Shown: positions 43,897 through 53,726, counted from the first letter of the stretch. The stretch is DNA of 64,000 nucleotides from HT1-32 sp040219025 (GCA_040219025.1 JAVJTE010000008.1:40597-104596), one strand, 5' to 3'. The notes: generated from the sequence alone by a model not told the origin. Program-made: numbers and translations.

Positions 43897-46800
43897 TCCG
43901 CGGCCTCCTGCTTTCTTGCCACACCATAGCCACCACCGGCCGGGGTCCGGATGATGAAGACATCACCGGGGGTCATCTCGACGCTGGCACAGCCCGGCAC
44001 CTCTTCCACCGTGCCGTCTGCCCGCTCTACCCGGTTGACGCCGAGCGCACCGGGCTCACCGCCGGCCATGCCATAGGGCGGGACGATGCGGTGGCTCGAC
44101 AGCACGGCGGCATTCATGGCCTGCAGAAAGCGGAGCCGCCGGATGGTGCCGTCGCCACCTTTATGCAGGCCGCCACCGCCGGAGCCATGATTGATGCGGA
44201 AGTCTTCCAGCAAGACGGGGAACCGCCATTCCAGCACTTCCGGATCAGTCAGCCGGGAGTTGGTCATATGGGTATGGACGGCGGTGGTGCCGTCGAAATC
44301 CGGTCCGGCCCCGGACCCGCCACAGATCGTCTCGTAATACTGATAGGTCTCGTTGCCGAAGGTGAAGTTGTTCATGGTTCCCTGTGCGGCACCCATGACC
44401 CCGAGCGAGGCAAACAGGCAGTCGGTGATCGCCTGCGAGGTCTCGACATTACCGGCGACGACGGCCGCCGGATAGACCGGGTTCATCATCGATCCTTCGG
44501 GGATGATGATTTCGATCGGTTTCAGGCAGCCTTCATTCATCGGGATATCATCATCCACCAGTGTCCGGAACACATAGAGGACCGCAGCCCGGGCGACTGC
44601 CGAGGGGGCGTTGAAGTTACTGGCGACCTGTTTTGACGAGCCGGAGAAATCGACGATGGCGGTCCGGGCCTCCCGGTTGATCGTCACCTTCGTGTCGATG
44701 ATTGCACCATTATCCATCGGATAGGTGTAATGGCCGTCCTGCAGCCGTCCGATGACGCGGCGAACCGCTTCTTCTGCGTTGTTCTGGACATGCTTCATAT
44801 AGGCCTGAACGACGCTGAGGCCGAAATGCGTGACCATTTTCGCCAGTTCCTGAAGGCCCTTTTCGTTCGCTGCAATCTGGGCCCGCAGGTCAGCGATATT
44901 CTGGTCCGGGTTACGGCAGGGATAAGGGCCGGAGCCGAGCAGCTCTCGCAATTCGGCCTCGCGGAAATGACCCTTGTCGACCAGCAGGAAATTGTCGATC
45001 AGCACACCTTCTTCATCGACGCTGGTGGAATCAGGCGGCATCGACCCGGGGGTGATACCGCCGATATCCGCCTGATGCCCGCGTGAGCCGACATAGAGCA
45101 GGATATCCTTGCCCGCATCGTCAAACACCGGCGTGATAACGGTGACGTCCGGCAGGTGGGTGCCGCCGTTATAGGGGGCATTCAGGACATAGACATCGCC
45201 GGGATTCATCGAGCCGCCGCGTTCACGCACCACAGTCTTGATGGATTCCGACATGGAGCCGAGATGCACCGGCATATGCGGTGCATTGGCGACCAGATCA
45301 CCGTCGGGATCAAAGATTGCGCAGGAGAAATCCAGCCGTTCCTTGATATTCACTGAATAGGCGGTGTTCTGCAGCGTCGCGCCCATCTGTTCAGCGATCG
45401 ACATGAACAGGTTGTTGAACACTTCCAGCATCACCGGGTCAGCGTCGGTGCCGATGGCGAATTCGCGTTTCTTGATCTCAACCCGGCGCAGCACAAGGTG
45501 ATCCCGGCGGGTGACTTCGGCCTGCCAGCCCGGTTCCACCACGGTGGTGCCGACCGGCTCGATGATGACCGCAGGGCCGGGTACGACATGGCCGGGCTTC
45601 AAGGCGGCGCGGTCATAGATCGGCGCGTCATGGAAGGCGGCATCGGTCCACAGACGGGTGCGGTCAAGCTGTGGAATATCACGGCCGTCGGCCCCCGCCG
45701 GCAGTTCCGGGTCTTCGACAGACTGGGTGGCACCGACTGCTTCCACCGACAGCGCCTCGACCAGCAGGCCACGGTCTTCCATGACGAAGCCGAAGCGCTG
45801 GCGATGGGCCTCGTTGAAAGCGTCGGACATGGCGGCGGGAGAGCCGTAATCCACCTCGATTGCGGTGTCGGTTCCGGCATAGCGCACATGGGCGCGTTTC
45901 AGCACATAGACATTGTCCCCGTCGAGCCCCTGATCGGCCAGTTCACGCAGCGCGTCACTGGCGAGCCGGTCGGCACGGGCATCCAGATCACCGGCAACCT
46001 CGCCATCCAGTGCCGCCTCGACGGCTTCCTCGCGGAGTGAGCGGACATCAGCCAGCCCCATGCCATAGGCCGACAGGACACCGGCAAAGGGATGGATATA
46101 GACCGTACGCATGCCCAGTGAGTCCGCCACCAGACAGGCATGCTGTCCGCCGGCGCCGCCGAAACAGCAGAGCGCATATTCGGTAACGTCATAGCCGCGT
46201 TCGACGGAGATTTTCTTGATCGCGTTGGCCATATTCTCGACGGCGATCTTCAGAAAACCCTCGGCGACCTGTTCCGGCGTGAAGTCATCGCCGGTGGCGG
46301 CCTTGATCTCGGCGGCCAGGGCGTTGAATTTCTCCGCGACCACATCCCCGTCCAGCGGGCTTTTGGCATCGGGGCCGAAGACCTTCGGAAAATGTTCGGG
46401 CTGGATCTTGCCCAGCATGACATTGCAGTCGGTGACGGCGAGCGGTCCGCCCCGGCGATAGCAGGCCGGTCCGGGATTGGCCCCGGCGGATTCCGGGCCG
46501 ACGCGAAAGCGCGAGCCGTCGAAATTCAGGATCGAGCCGCCCCCGGCGGCGACGGTATGGATCTGCATCATCGGGGCCCGCATGCGGACACCGGCCACCA
46601 GTGTCTCGAAGCTGCGTTCCAGTTCCCCGGCGAAATGACTGACATCGGTCGAGGTGCCGCCCATGTCGAAGCCGATGATCTCGTTGAACCCGGCCATCTT
46701 TGCGGTCTCGACCATACCGACCACGCCGCCGGCCGGGCCGGACAGAATGGCATCCTTGCCCTGAAACAGACCGGCATCAGTCAGGCCGCCATTGGACTGC

Positions 46801-47528
46801 ATGAACTGCAGGCGGACATCACCCAGCTCCCGCGCGACCTGATTGACATAGCGCCGCAGGATCGGGCTGAGATAGGCATCGACCACGGTGGTGTCACCGC
46901 GTCCCACCAGTTTCATCAGCGGGCTGACTTCATGGCTGACCGAGACCTGTGTGAAGCCGATCTCCCGCGCAATCTTGGCGGCAGCCGATTCATGGTCGGT
47001 GTAGCGATAGCCATGCATGAACAGAATGGCGACGGAGCGAATGCCGCTGTCATAGACCGGCTGCAGATCAGCTTTGAGTGCGCTGGTATCCAGCGGGGTG
47101 AGTACGTCACCGTCAGCCGTAACCCGTTCGGTGACTTCGACGACGGTTTCAAACAGCATTTCCGGCAGCTTGATATTGCGGTCAAACAGACGGGGGCGGT
47201 TCTGGTAACCGATACGCAATGCGTCGCGGAAACCGCGGGTCACGATCAGTGCCGTGCGGTCGCCCTTGCGTTCCAGCAGGGCGTTGGTGGCGACGGTGGT
47301 GCCCATTTTCACCGCATCAACGGCCGCTGACGGGATCGGGTCACTCTGGCCGAGGCCGAGCAGTTCCCGGATACCCTGAATGGCCGCATCTTCGTAATGC
47401 TCCGGGTCTTCCGACAGCAGCTTGTGAGTGCGCAATTCACCACCCGGCGTACGCGCCACAAGGTCAGTAAACGTGCCGCCCCGGTCGATCCAGAACTGCC
47501 ATTTGTTTTCCCGAACTGCCGTATCCAT
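43893..47528 (-). CDS. hydantoinase/5-oxoprolinase (fused HyuA-HyuB)
   Basis: A 1211-residue ATP-dependent amidohydrolase. Residues 1 to about 690 are the HyuA part (IDRGGTFTDLVAR phosphate-binding start; IGFDMGGTSTDVSHF). The rest is HyuB (EVFNNLFMSIAEQMGATLQNTAYSVNIKERLDFSCAIFD ... SRGHQADIGGITPGSMPP). Fusion of both subunits is typical of 5-oxoprolinase, but hydantoin or N-methylhydantoin substrates are equally possible. The ATG at 47528 has GGGAGAG upstream; a frame from 47567 lacks one. It is cytoplasmic. Confidence 0.92.
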   Translation of the reverse strand: MDTAVRENKWQFWIDRGGTFTDLVARTPGGELRTHKLLSEDPEHYEDAAIQGIRELLGLGQSDPIPSAAVDAVKMGTTVATNALLERKGDRTALIVTRGFRDALRIGYQNRPRLFDRNIKLPEMLFETVVEVTERVTADGDVLTPLDTSALKADLQPVYDSGIRSVAILFMHGYRYTDHESAAAKIAREIGFTQVSVSHEVSPLMKLVGRGDTTVVDAYLSPILRRYVNQVARELGDVRLQFMQSNGGLTDAGLFQGKDAILSGPAGGVVGMVETAKMAGFNEIIGFDMGGTSTDVSHFAGELERSFETLVAGVRMRAPMMQIHTVAAGGGSILNFDGSRFRVGPESAGANPGPACYRRGGPLAVTDCNVMLGKIQPEHFPKVFGPDAKSPLDGDVVAEKFNALAAEIKAATGDDFTPEQVAEGFLKIAVENMANAIKKISVERGYDVTEYALCCFGGAGGQHACLVADSLGMRTVYIHPFAGVLSAYGMGLADVRSLREEAVEAALDGEVAGDLDARADRLASDALRELADQGLDGDNVYVLKRAHVRYAGTDTAIEVDYGSPAAMSDAFNEAHRQRFGFVMEDRGLLVEALSVEAVGATQSVEDPELPAGADGRDIPQLDRTRLWTDAAFHDAPIYDRAALKPGHVVPGPAVIIEPVGTTVVEPGWQAEVTRRDHLVLRRVEIKKREFAIGTDADPVMLEVFNNLFMSIAEQMGATLQNTAYSVNIKERLDFSCAIFDPDGDLVANAPHMPVHLGSMSESIKTVVRERGGSMNPGDVYVLNAPYNGGTHLPDVTVITPVFDDAGKDILLYVGSRGHQADIGGITPGSMPPDSTSVDEEGVLIDNFLLVDKGHFREAELRELLGSGPYPCRNPDQNIADLRAQIAANEKGLQELAKMVTHFGLSVVQAYMKHVQNNAEEAVRRVIGRLQDGHYTYPMDNGAIIDTKVTINREARTAIVDFSGSSKQVASNFNAPSAVARAAVLYVFRTLVDDDIPMNEGCLKPIEIIIPEGSMMNPVYPAAVVAGNVETSQAITDCLFASLGVMGAAQGTMNNFTFGNETYQYYETICGGSGAGPDFDGTTAVHTHMTNSRLTDPEVLEWRFPVLLEDFRINHGSGGGGLHKGGDGTIRRLRFLQAMNAAVLSSHRIVPPYGMAGGEPGALGVNRVERADGTVEEVPGCASVEMTPGDVFIIRTPAGGGYGVARKQEAAE

Positions 47529-47793
47529 GAAACTCTCCCGGTGAATTGCTGCCTCTTTCAATGACAAATTGCCGATAAATCGTCAATGTTAATTATCCTC
47601 CGGTCAGGACAATCTCCCTGGATTATCTGCTGAACAGAGGGGGTGGCGGAACCTTCTGCAAGTAAATCCTCACGATCCATTTAACGGTTGTGATTCCCGC
47701 GTGTCAGTTTCTGGCAGGCTTGCTAGTCTCCGCAACAATTCCAATATGCCCCGAGAGTTAAGTGGGCTTTATCCAGATTCAGGGAGACTAGGC

Positions 47794-48684
47794 ATGATCC
47801 GTTTTAACCTGCTGCGCATTGCGGCTTTCTCGACCGCATTGCTGGGCGCTGCGACGCTGGCATCGGCACAACAGCCGGCACCGGACACGGTTGTCGCGAC
47901 GGTTGACGGCAAGCCCGTCACGATGGCCGACCTGGAGCAGTTCAAGCAGGGCATTTCACAGGCTGCGCAGATTCCGACTGCCAGCATTTTCGATATTCTG
48001 GTTGATCGTGTGGTTTCCAGCCGTCTGCTGTCACAGGCCGGCTATGCCGGTGGCCTCGACAAAACCGAGGATGTGCAAAAGCAGATGGAAATGATCGAGC
48101 AGCAACTGGTGGCGCGTGCCGAGGTCGACAGAATCGTCAAGGCCGGCGCGACCGACGCCAGGGTGGAAGCCGCCTATCAGGCCTATCTGAAGGAAACGCC
48201 GACGGCGGACGAGGTCAAGGCGAGCCATATCCTGCTGGATGATGAAGAGAAGGCAAAAGCAGTGATTGCCGAACTGAAGGCCGGTGCTGATTTCGCTGAA
48301 ACGGCCAAGACGAAGTCCATTGGTCCGTCCGGCCCGAACGGTGGTGATCTCGGGTTTTTCCAGGCTGAGCAGATGGTGAAGGAATTCTCCGATGCGGCTT
48401 TTGCGCTTGAGGTCGGGGCGATTACCGAGACTCCGGTGAAAAGCCAGTTCGGCTGGCATGTCATCAAGGTGACGGACAAGAAAATCGGCACACCGCCGAC
48501 AATGGAGGAAATCCGGCCACAGCTGGAAGACCAGATCGGTGTGGAAGTGCTGCAGGAACGCCTTGCCGAATTGCGCGAGAAGGCAACAATCGTGACATAC
48601 AATATCGATGGCACGGCAAAGACCGAACCGGCCCCGGCCGCAGCACCCGCTGAGACCACCGCACCGGCAAAACCGGCCCAGTAA
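47794..48684 (+). CDS. parvulin-type peptidyl-prolyl isomerase
   Basis: A 296-residue periplasmic chaperone. The signal peptide spans 1-25 (ending ASAQQ), followed by a SurA-like N-terminal helical part. A PpiC rotamase domain lies at 140-228 (KASHILLDDEEKAKAVI; GGDLGFFQAEQMVKEFSDAAFAL; SQFGWHVIKV). The tail is Pro/Ala-rich. It helps outer-membrane proteins fold. GGGAGAC precedes the ATG at 47794; the frame opens earlier without a site. The preceding 265-bp divergent gap holds no gene. Confidence 0.92.
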   Translation: MIRFNLLRIAAFSTALLGAATLASAQQPAPDTVVATVDGKPVTMADLEQFKQGISQAAQIPTASIFDILVDRVVSSRLLSQAGYAGGLDKTEDVQKQMEMIEQQLVARAEVDRIVKAGATDARVEAAYQAYLKETPTADEVKASHILLDDEEKAKAVIAELKAGADFAETAKTKSIGPSGPNGGDLGFFQAEQMVKEFSDAAFALEVGAITETPVKSQFGWHVIKVTDKKIGTPPTMEEIRPQLEDQIGVEVLQERLAELREKATIVTYNIDGTAKTEPAPAAAPAETTAPAKPAQ

Positions 48685-48705
48685 AGCCGGCCCAGTAAAG
48701 CCGGC
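48673..48705. repeat. 14-bp tandem repeat across the parvulin stop codon
   Basis: CCGGCCCAGTAAAG is repeated twice (48673-48686, 48687-48700) and then partly (CCGGC). The first copy contains the TAA stop of the parvulin gene. The argJ ribosome binding region follows immediately. Confidence 0.85.
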
Positions 48706-48721
48706 AACGAGAGAGACTGCC

Positions 48722-49951
48722 ATGAAGATTGCAACATCACCGCTGGCCCCTGCCGGCTTTCCCGATATGCCGGCGGTGCCGGGCCTGCATCTGGCGACGG
48801 CTGCTGCCGGCATACGCTACAAGGGACGCGACGATGTTCTGATGGCAGCCCTTCCCGAAGGGGCAACCATTGCCGGGGTATTTACCCGGTCGGCAATTTG
48901 CGGGGCACCGGTTGACTGGTGCCGTGAGCATCTGGCGCAAGGATCTGCCCGGGCGATTGTCGCCAATGCGGGCAATTCCAATGTCTTCACCGGTGCCGCC
49001 GGTCAGCAGGCGACCTCGACCACGGCGAAGGCTGCGGCGGAGGCGCTGGGTTGCGGCGAGGAACAGGTGTTCCTTGCCTCGACCGGGGTAATCGGCGAGC
49101 GGATGGATGCGACGAAGATCGCTGCGGTGCTGCCCGGTATGGTGGCGGCCAGCCCGGTGGGCTGGGAAACGGCAGCGCGGGCGATCGGCACCACAGATAC
49201 CTTCCCCAAGGGGGCTTCGGCCCGGGCGAAGATCGGTGATGCCACAGTCACCATCGCCGGTATCGCCAAGGGATCGGGCATGATTGCCCCGGATATGGCG
49301 ACCATGCTGTCATTCATCTTCACCGATGCGAAGCTTCCGGCGGAAGTGCTGCAATCGGCGCTAAACCGCGCGACAGCTGTATCCTTCAACTGTATCACCG
49401 TCGATTCCGACACCTCGACCAGTGACACCATTCTGCTGGCGGCAACAGGGGCGACGGAACATCCGGTGATTGGTGAATTCAATGATCGCAACCTGTCGGA
49501 TTTCAAGGACAAGCTGACGCAGGTTCTGACCGATCTGGCGCAGCAGGTGGTCCGGGACGGGGAGGGTGCGCGGAAATTCATCTCCGTCTCCGTGAAGGGG
49601 GCTGCATCGAACCGTTCCGCCCGCAAGGTCGGCCTGTCGGTCGCCAACTCGCCGCTGGTCAAGACGGCCATTGCCGGTGAAGACGCGAACTGGGGCCGGA
49701 TCGCGATGGCCGTCGGCAAGTCCGGCGAAAGGGTGGTGCGCGACAGTCTGGGAATCAGTATCGGCGGTGTTCTGGTTGCCAGGGCAGGGGCCGCTGTCGA
49801 CGGCTATGACGAGACGCCGGTCGCCGCCCATCTGAAAGGCGACGAGATTGATATCGAGATCGATCTGGGGATTGCCTGGGGGGCTGCCACGGTCTGGACC
49901 TGCGACCTGACCCACGCCTATATCGACATCAACGCCGATTACCGCAGCTAA
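48722..49951 (+). CDS. argJ: bifunctional ornithine acetyltransferase/N-acetylglutamate synthase
   Basis: A 409-residue self-cleaving enzyme of arginine synthesis. The autoproteolysis site is Ala193-Thr194 in KGSGMIAPDMATMLSF, which yields alpha and beta chains with Thr194 as nucleophile. The VVRDGEGARKFI segment and the C-terminal AYIDINADYRS end are standard. It moves acetyl from acetylornithine to glutamate. The ATG at 48722 follows GAGAGAG; longer frames are not supported. Confidence 0.95.
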   Translation: MKIATSPLAPAGFPDMPAVPGLHLATAAAGIRYKGRDDVLMAALPEGATIAGVFTRSAICGAPVDWCREHLAQGSARAIVANAGNSNVFTGAAGQQATSTTAKAAAEALGCGEEQVFLASTGVIGERMDATKIAAVLPGMVAASPVGWETAARAIGTTDTFPKGASARAKIGDATVTIAGIAKGSGMIAPDMATMLSFIFTDAKLPAEVLQSALNRATAVSFNCITVDSDTSTSDTILLAATGATEHPVIGEFNDRNLSDFKDKLTQVLTDLAQQVVRDGEGARKFISVSVKGAASNRSARKVGLSVANSPLVKTAIAGEDANWGRIAMAVGKSGERVVRDSLGISIGGVLVARAGAAVDGYDETPVAAHLKGDEIDIEIDLGIAWGAATVWTCDLTHAYIDINADYRS

Positions 49952-49983
49952 CGGTCCTGCCTCCGGAAGCTTCCAGCTATGTT

Positions 49984-50058
49984 ATCCCGTTGAAGGACGG
50001 GATCCAGTCAGGCTGCCGACGGAATACATGCCCGGGTCCCCGCCTGCGCGGGGATGAC
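49984..50058. repeat. pair of short inverted intergenic repeats
   Basis: ATCCCGTTGAAGGACGGGATCCAG at the left and GGGTCCCCGCCTGCGCGGGGATGAC at the right each form a hairpin (TCCCGT/ACGGGA; TCCCCGC/GCGGGGA). They are inverted copies of one another in outline, about 26 bp apart. This resembles a REP pair common in alphaproteobacteria. It lies between argJ and the convergent gyaR-like gene. Confidence 0.7.
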
Positions 50059-50121
50059 ATTTTGACAGGGGTCAGAACAGATCAGGTCGCTAAACCGGTA
50101 CGGGCGACCTGATTGAGGCCC

Positions 50122-51114
50122 TCAGAACATGCTGGCGATGACGCGGTCCGGCGGGGTATGGCCGTCGGTGAAGGTCTTGATGTTGATGAGAACCTTCTCA
50201 CCCATATCGACACGCCCCTCAATTGTTGCCGAGCCCATATGCGGCAACAGCACGACATTGTCGAGTTCCAGCAGCTTCGGATTGACCGCCGGTTCATGCT
50301 CGAACACGTCGAGCCCGGCACCGGCCAGTTCCCCGGCATGAAGCATGCGGGTCAGCGCATTTTCGTCGACAATTTCACCCCGGGCCGTATTCACGATATA
50401 GGCATGCGGTGCCATCAGCTTCAGACGGCGGGCGGACAGCAGATGGTAGGTTGCCGGTGTATGCGGGCAATTGACCGAGATGATATCCATCCGGGCCAGC
50501 ATCTGATCCAGGCTTTCCCAGTAGGTTGCTTCCAGCTCCGTCTCGATTTCCTCATGCACCGGCTTGCGGTTGTGATAATGCACGGACAGACCAAACCCCT
50601 TGGCGCGCCGGGCAACGGCCTGGCCGATACGGCCCATCCCGATAATGCCCAGCCGTTTGCCCCAGATGCGGCGGCCCAGCATGGTGGTCGGCCCCCAGCC
50701 CCGCCAGCGGCCGGACCGGACAAGGTTTTCCCCTTCGACCACGCGGCGCGGTGCGGCCAGAATCAGCGCCATCGTCATGTCGGCGGTGTCTTCGGTCAGT
50801 ACGTCGGGGGTGTTGGTGACGACAATGTTGCGTTCGCGGGCGGTCGCCAGATCAATATGATCCACGCCGGTTCCGAAATTGGCGATCAGTTTCAGCTGCG
50901 GCCCGGCCTGCGCCAGCATCGCGGCATCAATCCGGTCGGTGACGGTGGGGACCAGCACGTCGGCTGTTTTCATGGCATCGACCAGCTGGGCCTTCGACAT
51001 CGGCTCGTCTGAGACGTTGAGCCGGACGTTGAACAGCTCCATCATCCGTGTCTCGATCACATCCGGGAGTTTCCGGGTGACAACGACAAGCTTTTTCTTC
51101 TGGCTGTTTGGCAT
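50122..51114 (-). CDS. D-2-hydroxyacid dehydrogenase (glyoxylate/hydroxypyruvate reductase type)
   Basis: A 330-residue NAD(P)-dependent dehydrogenase. The Rossmann motif is GMGRIG (159-164). The catalytic residues are Arg245 (TARGEIV), the Glu of FEHEP near 272-274, and His292 (PHMGSAT). It resembles D-glycerate dehydrogenase/glyoxylate reductase GyaR. The ATG at 51114 (MPNSQKKK) gives the family length; the frame is open to 51345 but overlaps the divergent SH3 gene. It is cytoplasmic. Confidence 0.9.
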   Translation of the reverse strand: MPNSQKKKLVVVTRKLPDVIETRMMELFNVRLNVSDEPMSKAQLVDAMKTADVLVPTVTDRIDAAMLAQAGPQLKLIANFGTGVDHIDLATARERNIVVTNTPDVLTEDTADMTMALILAAPRRVVEGENLVRSGRWRGWGPTTMLGRRIWGKRLGIIGMGRIGQAVARRAKGFGLSVHYHNRKPVHEEIETELEATYWESLDQMLARMDIISVNCPHTPATYHLLSARRLKLMAPHAYIVNTARGEIVDENALTRMLHAGELAGAGLDVFEHEPAVNPKLLELDNVVLLPHMGSATIEGRVDMGEKVLINIKTFTDGHTPPDRVIASMF

Positions 51115-51245
51115 ATCCCGCACTCCCGATATCGCTCTCGGTGAAGTAGCAAGCCACCGCAGCACTGTCCAGCGCCGCACGACTTGACCTGAGCAATACC
51201 GGGGCGGATCATCCGGACATGAGTCGAAATCATTGCGAGAGAGAC

Positions 51246-51767
51246 ATGCTGCGTACGATTTTCCGTATGGCACTGATAATACTGGCGATGGGCCTGTCCG
51301 GTCAGCCGGTGCCTGTGCTGGCACAATCGGTGGGTGTTTCGTCAACCGGCCTGCCGGTCCCCCGGTTCGTCACGATCCGGGCCAATCAGGTGAATATGCG
51401 GACCGGACCGGGGGTGCGTTATCCGGTCGACTGGGAATATCGCCGGGCCGGCCTGCCGGTCGAGATTGTCAGCGAGTACGGGACCTGGCGCAAAATTCGC
51501 GACTGGCAGGGCGATGAAGGCTGGATGCATCAGAGCATGCTGTCCGGTCGCCGCAGCTTCATGGTGCGCGAGGATGTGCGGGCCTTGCGGGCAGAGCCGG
51601 ACGATGCGGCACGGCTGGTGGCCCGGCTGGAATCCGGTGTTACCGGACGGATCACGGAATGTCCCGCCGGCAGCGACTGGTGCCGTGTCGAGGTTGACGG
51701 TTTTGAGGGCTGGTTGCGCCGCGACCAGTTCTGGGGCGTCTATTCGGGTGAGTTGATAGAGCCGTGA
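51246..51767 (+). CDS. exported SH3-like domain protein
   Basis: A 173-residue protein with a signal peptide (1-28, ending VLAQS) and two bacterial SH3 modules. The first starts FVTIRANQVNMRTGPGVRYPV and the second MVREDVRALRAEPDDAARLVA. WKIRDWQGDEGWMHQSML and WCRVEVDGFEGWLRRDQFWG are the typical cores. Such proteins bind cell wall or target partners in the periplasm. GCGAGAGAG precedes the ATG at 51246; an ATG at 51219 is the alternative. It overlaps the next gene by 4 bp. Confidence 0.87.
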   Translation: MLRTIFRMALIILAMGLSGQPVPVLAQSVGVSSTGLPVPRFVTIRANQVNMRTGPGVRYPVDWEYRRAGLPVEIVSEYGTWRKIRDWQGDEGWMHQSMLSGRRSFMVREDVRALRAEPDDAARLVARLESGVTGRITECPAGSDWCRVEVDGFEGWLRRDQFWGVYSGELIEP

Positions 51768-52429
51768 GCGGCCAGATGAGCACCCTGATCTATGTGCTCG
51801 ACCTGATTGGTGTTGCGGTTTTTGCCATCTCCGGTGCCCTGACCGCGTCCCGCAAACAGATGGATATCATCGGTTTTGCCCTGATTGCGACGGTGACCGG
51901 AATTGGTGGCGGCACGCTCCGTGACCTGGTGCTGGACCGGGGTGCCGTATTCTGGGTGGGCCAGCCGGAATATCTCTGGCTTTGCAGCGCGGTGGCCCTG
52001 GCAGTGTTTTTCGTTGCGCACCGGCTGGAAAGCCGCCGGTTCCGCTGGCTGGTCTGGGCTGATGCCATGGGAATGGCGCTGTTCTCGGTGATCGGGGCCG
52101 GGGTCGCCGACCGGATGGGGGCACCTCCTGCGGTTGCCATTCTGATGGGGGTGATGAGTGCAACCTTCGGCGGTATCATTCGCGACGTCCTCTGCGCCGA
52201 AATCCCGCTGATCCTGCGGCGTGAAATCTATATCACGGCGGCCGCCGCCGGCGCCGGGATGTTTGTACTGATCGACCGGCTGACCGGTGAGGAACTGCTG
52301 GCGACGCTTGCCGGGTTTCTGGCCGCCTTCACGATCCGGGCTGCCGGAATAGTCGGTGGCTGGTCATTGCCGGTCTATCATCCCCCCGGCCGGAATTATC
52401 CGGCTGATCGCCCGCCATCCGGCGAATGA
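51764..52429 (+). CDS. TRIC/UPF0126 family cation channel
   Basis: A 221-residue membrane protein of two homologous three-helix repeats plus one helix. The glycine-rich kinks TGIGGGTLRDLVLDRGAVFW and SATFGGIIRDVLCAEIPLIL at equivalent places are diagnostic of UPF0126, the prokaryotic TRIC channels, which conduct K+. The start is GTG at 51764, overlapping the SH3 gene stop; an ATG at 51776 is possible. Its own stop overlaps the next gene (ATGA). Confidence 0.9.
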   Translation: MSGQMSTLIYVLDLIGVAVFAISGALTASRKQMDIIGFALIATVTGIGGGTLRDLVLDRGAVFWVGQPEYLWLCSAVALAVFFVAHRLESRRFRWLVWADAMGMALFSVIGAGVADRMGAPPAVAILMGVMSATFGGIIRDVLCAEIPLILRREIYITAAAAGAGMFVLIDRLTGEELLATLAGFLAAFTIRAAGIVGGWSLPVYHPPGRNYPADRPPSGE

Positions 52430-53094
52430 CCCCGGGCGCACTTGAATCCGCGGTGACGGATGCGGGCTTTTATATCGGCGGGACCTTCACCCTGACACCG
52501 GAAGAGGCTGCGCTTTTCAGCACGCCCGGGCCGGATGCCCTGCTGATCGGGAATACCGGTCCGGACATGTGGCGCAGGTTCCGTCAGGAACAGGGCGATG
52601 ACGGGCTGCCGGATCCGCTGAACCGCTGGACCCGTCAGCGGCTGGACCGGATTGCGGGGCAGGCCGATGCTCTGGTGATCTATCCGTTTGACGGCCCGCC
52701 CTGGCCACCCTTCGGCCAGTGGGCGCTGCGCACCGGGCAGTATTTCGAGTCCCCGACCGGTCTGAAAATTCATCCCCGGCTCGGGTTATGGCAGGCTTTT
52801 CGTGCGGTACTGGTGTTGCCTGAAGGCTGGCCGGTTACGATGCTGGCGACGGAAACGCCCGGCAGGTCACCCTGTGACAGCTGCCGTGACAGACCCTGCC
52901 TGACGACCTGTCCCGTCGGGGCGTTCTCTCCGGCAGGGTACGACGTTGCGGCCTGCCGTCACCATGTCGGCGGACCCGGTACGGATTGCCTGAACCGCGG
53001 ATGCCTGGCCCGCCACGCCTGCCCGGTCGCCCCTGACCGGGCCTATGCCCCGGACCAGGCAGCGTTCCACATGCAGTCGTTTCTGACCCCGTAG
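52426..53094 (+). CDS. two-cluster 4Fe-4S ferredoxin-like protein
   Basis: A 222-residue soluble protein. Eight cysteines in the C-terminal half can hold two 4Fe-4S clusters: Cys150, 153, 158, 162 (CDSCRDRPCLTTCP) and Cys177, 188, 193, 199. The C-terminal part recalls the ferredoxin domain of QueG-like proteins, but the cobalamin-binding part is absent. The N-terminal 140 residues are not recognised. It is the third gene of an overlapping SH3-TRIC-FeS cluster. Function is unknown; electron transfer is implied. Confidence 0.8.
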   Translation: MTPGALESAVTDAGFYIGGTFTLTPEEAALFSTPGPDALLIGNTGPDMWRRFRQEQGDDGLPDPLNRWTRQRLDRIAGQADALVIYPFDGPPWPPFGQWALRTGQYFESPTGLKIHPRLGLWQAFRAVLVLPEGWPVTMLATETPGRSPCDSCRDRPCLTTCPVGAFSPAGYDVAACRHHVGGPGTDCLNRGCLARHACPVAPDRAYAPDQAAFHMQSFLTP

Positions 53095-53102
53095 GCGGTG
53101 GC

Positions 53103-53666
53103 CTAGCCGACGATGGCGACACCGAACAGGGTGGCATGGAAATGCATCAGTGCGGCATAGAGCACAAGCCCGACCGGAATGCTGATCAGGTCGCCTTTCC
53201 AGTCCGGGTTCTCAAGTTTGCGGACGCGGCCCTGCAGCTCTGCCACCAGCGGTGACAGGATGCTGTAGATCAGGAAACTGCCGAACAGCAGGGTCGAGGC
53301 GATATCGCCGTTGGCGGCCAGGTGACAGACCGACCAGATAATAACACCCGCCGACATCGGATGACGCACCAGCCGCCTGATATAGCCCCGGAAGTTGGCA
53401 CTGATCACCAGAATCAGGGAAACCGGCATCAGCGCGAACAGCGCCGCCCGTCCCCAGGGCTGTGGCGTCCAGAGCTGGTCTGCGGGGGCGTCATGGAAGT
53501 ACAGGGCGATCAGGGTGATCCCCGCAAAGGACATCGCCGTCAGCGCCAGTTTCCAAGGTATCTCGCCGATCCCCGCCACGATGCTGTTGCGCAGCGGGCG
53601 GGCGGTCGAAACCAGATGGGGAACGAAGAACAGGGCAAGGCCCAGCAAATACAGCGTCATGGTCAT
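53103..53666 (-). CDS. NnrU family membrane protein
   Basis: A 187-residue inner-membrane protein with five or six helices. LGLALFFVPHLVSTARPLRN and YIRRLVRHPMSAGVIIWSVCHLAANGDIASTLLFGSFLIYS are the NnrU/isoprenylcysteine-methyltransferase-like signatures. NnrU proteins were named from denitrification regulons, but solitary copies of unknown role are common. It is convergent with the Fe-S gene. Confidence 0.9.
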   Translation of the reverse strand: MTMTLYLLGLALFFVPHLVSTARPLRNSIVAGIGEIPWKLALTAMSFAGITLIALYFHDAPADQLWTPQPWGRAALFALMPVSLILVISANFRGYIRRLVRHPMSAGVIIWSVCHLAANGDIASTLLFGSFLIYSILSPLVAELQGRVRKLENPDWKGDLISIPVGLVLYAALMHFHATLFGVAIVG

Positions 53667-53726
53667 GGCTCCGTAATGTCAGGCCCCGTTTATGCCATGA
53701 AACCCGGCCCGGGTCTGTAACGAAGG

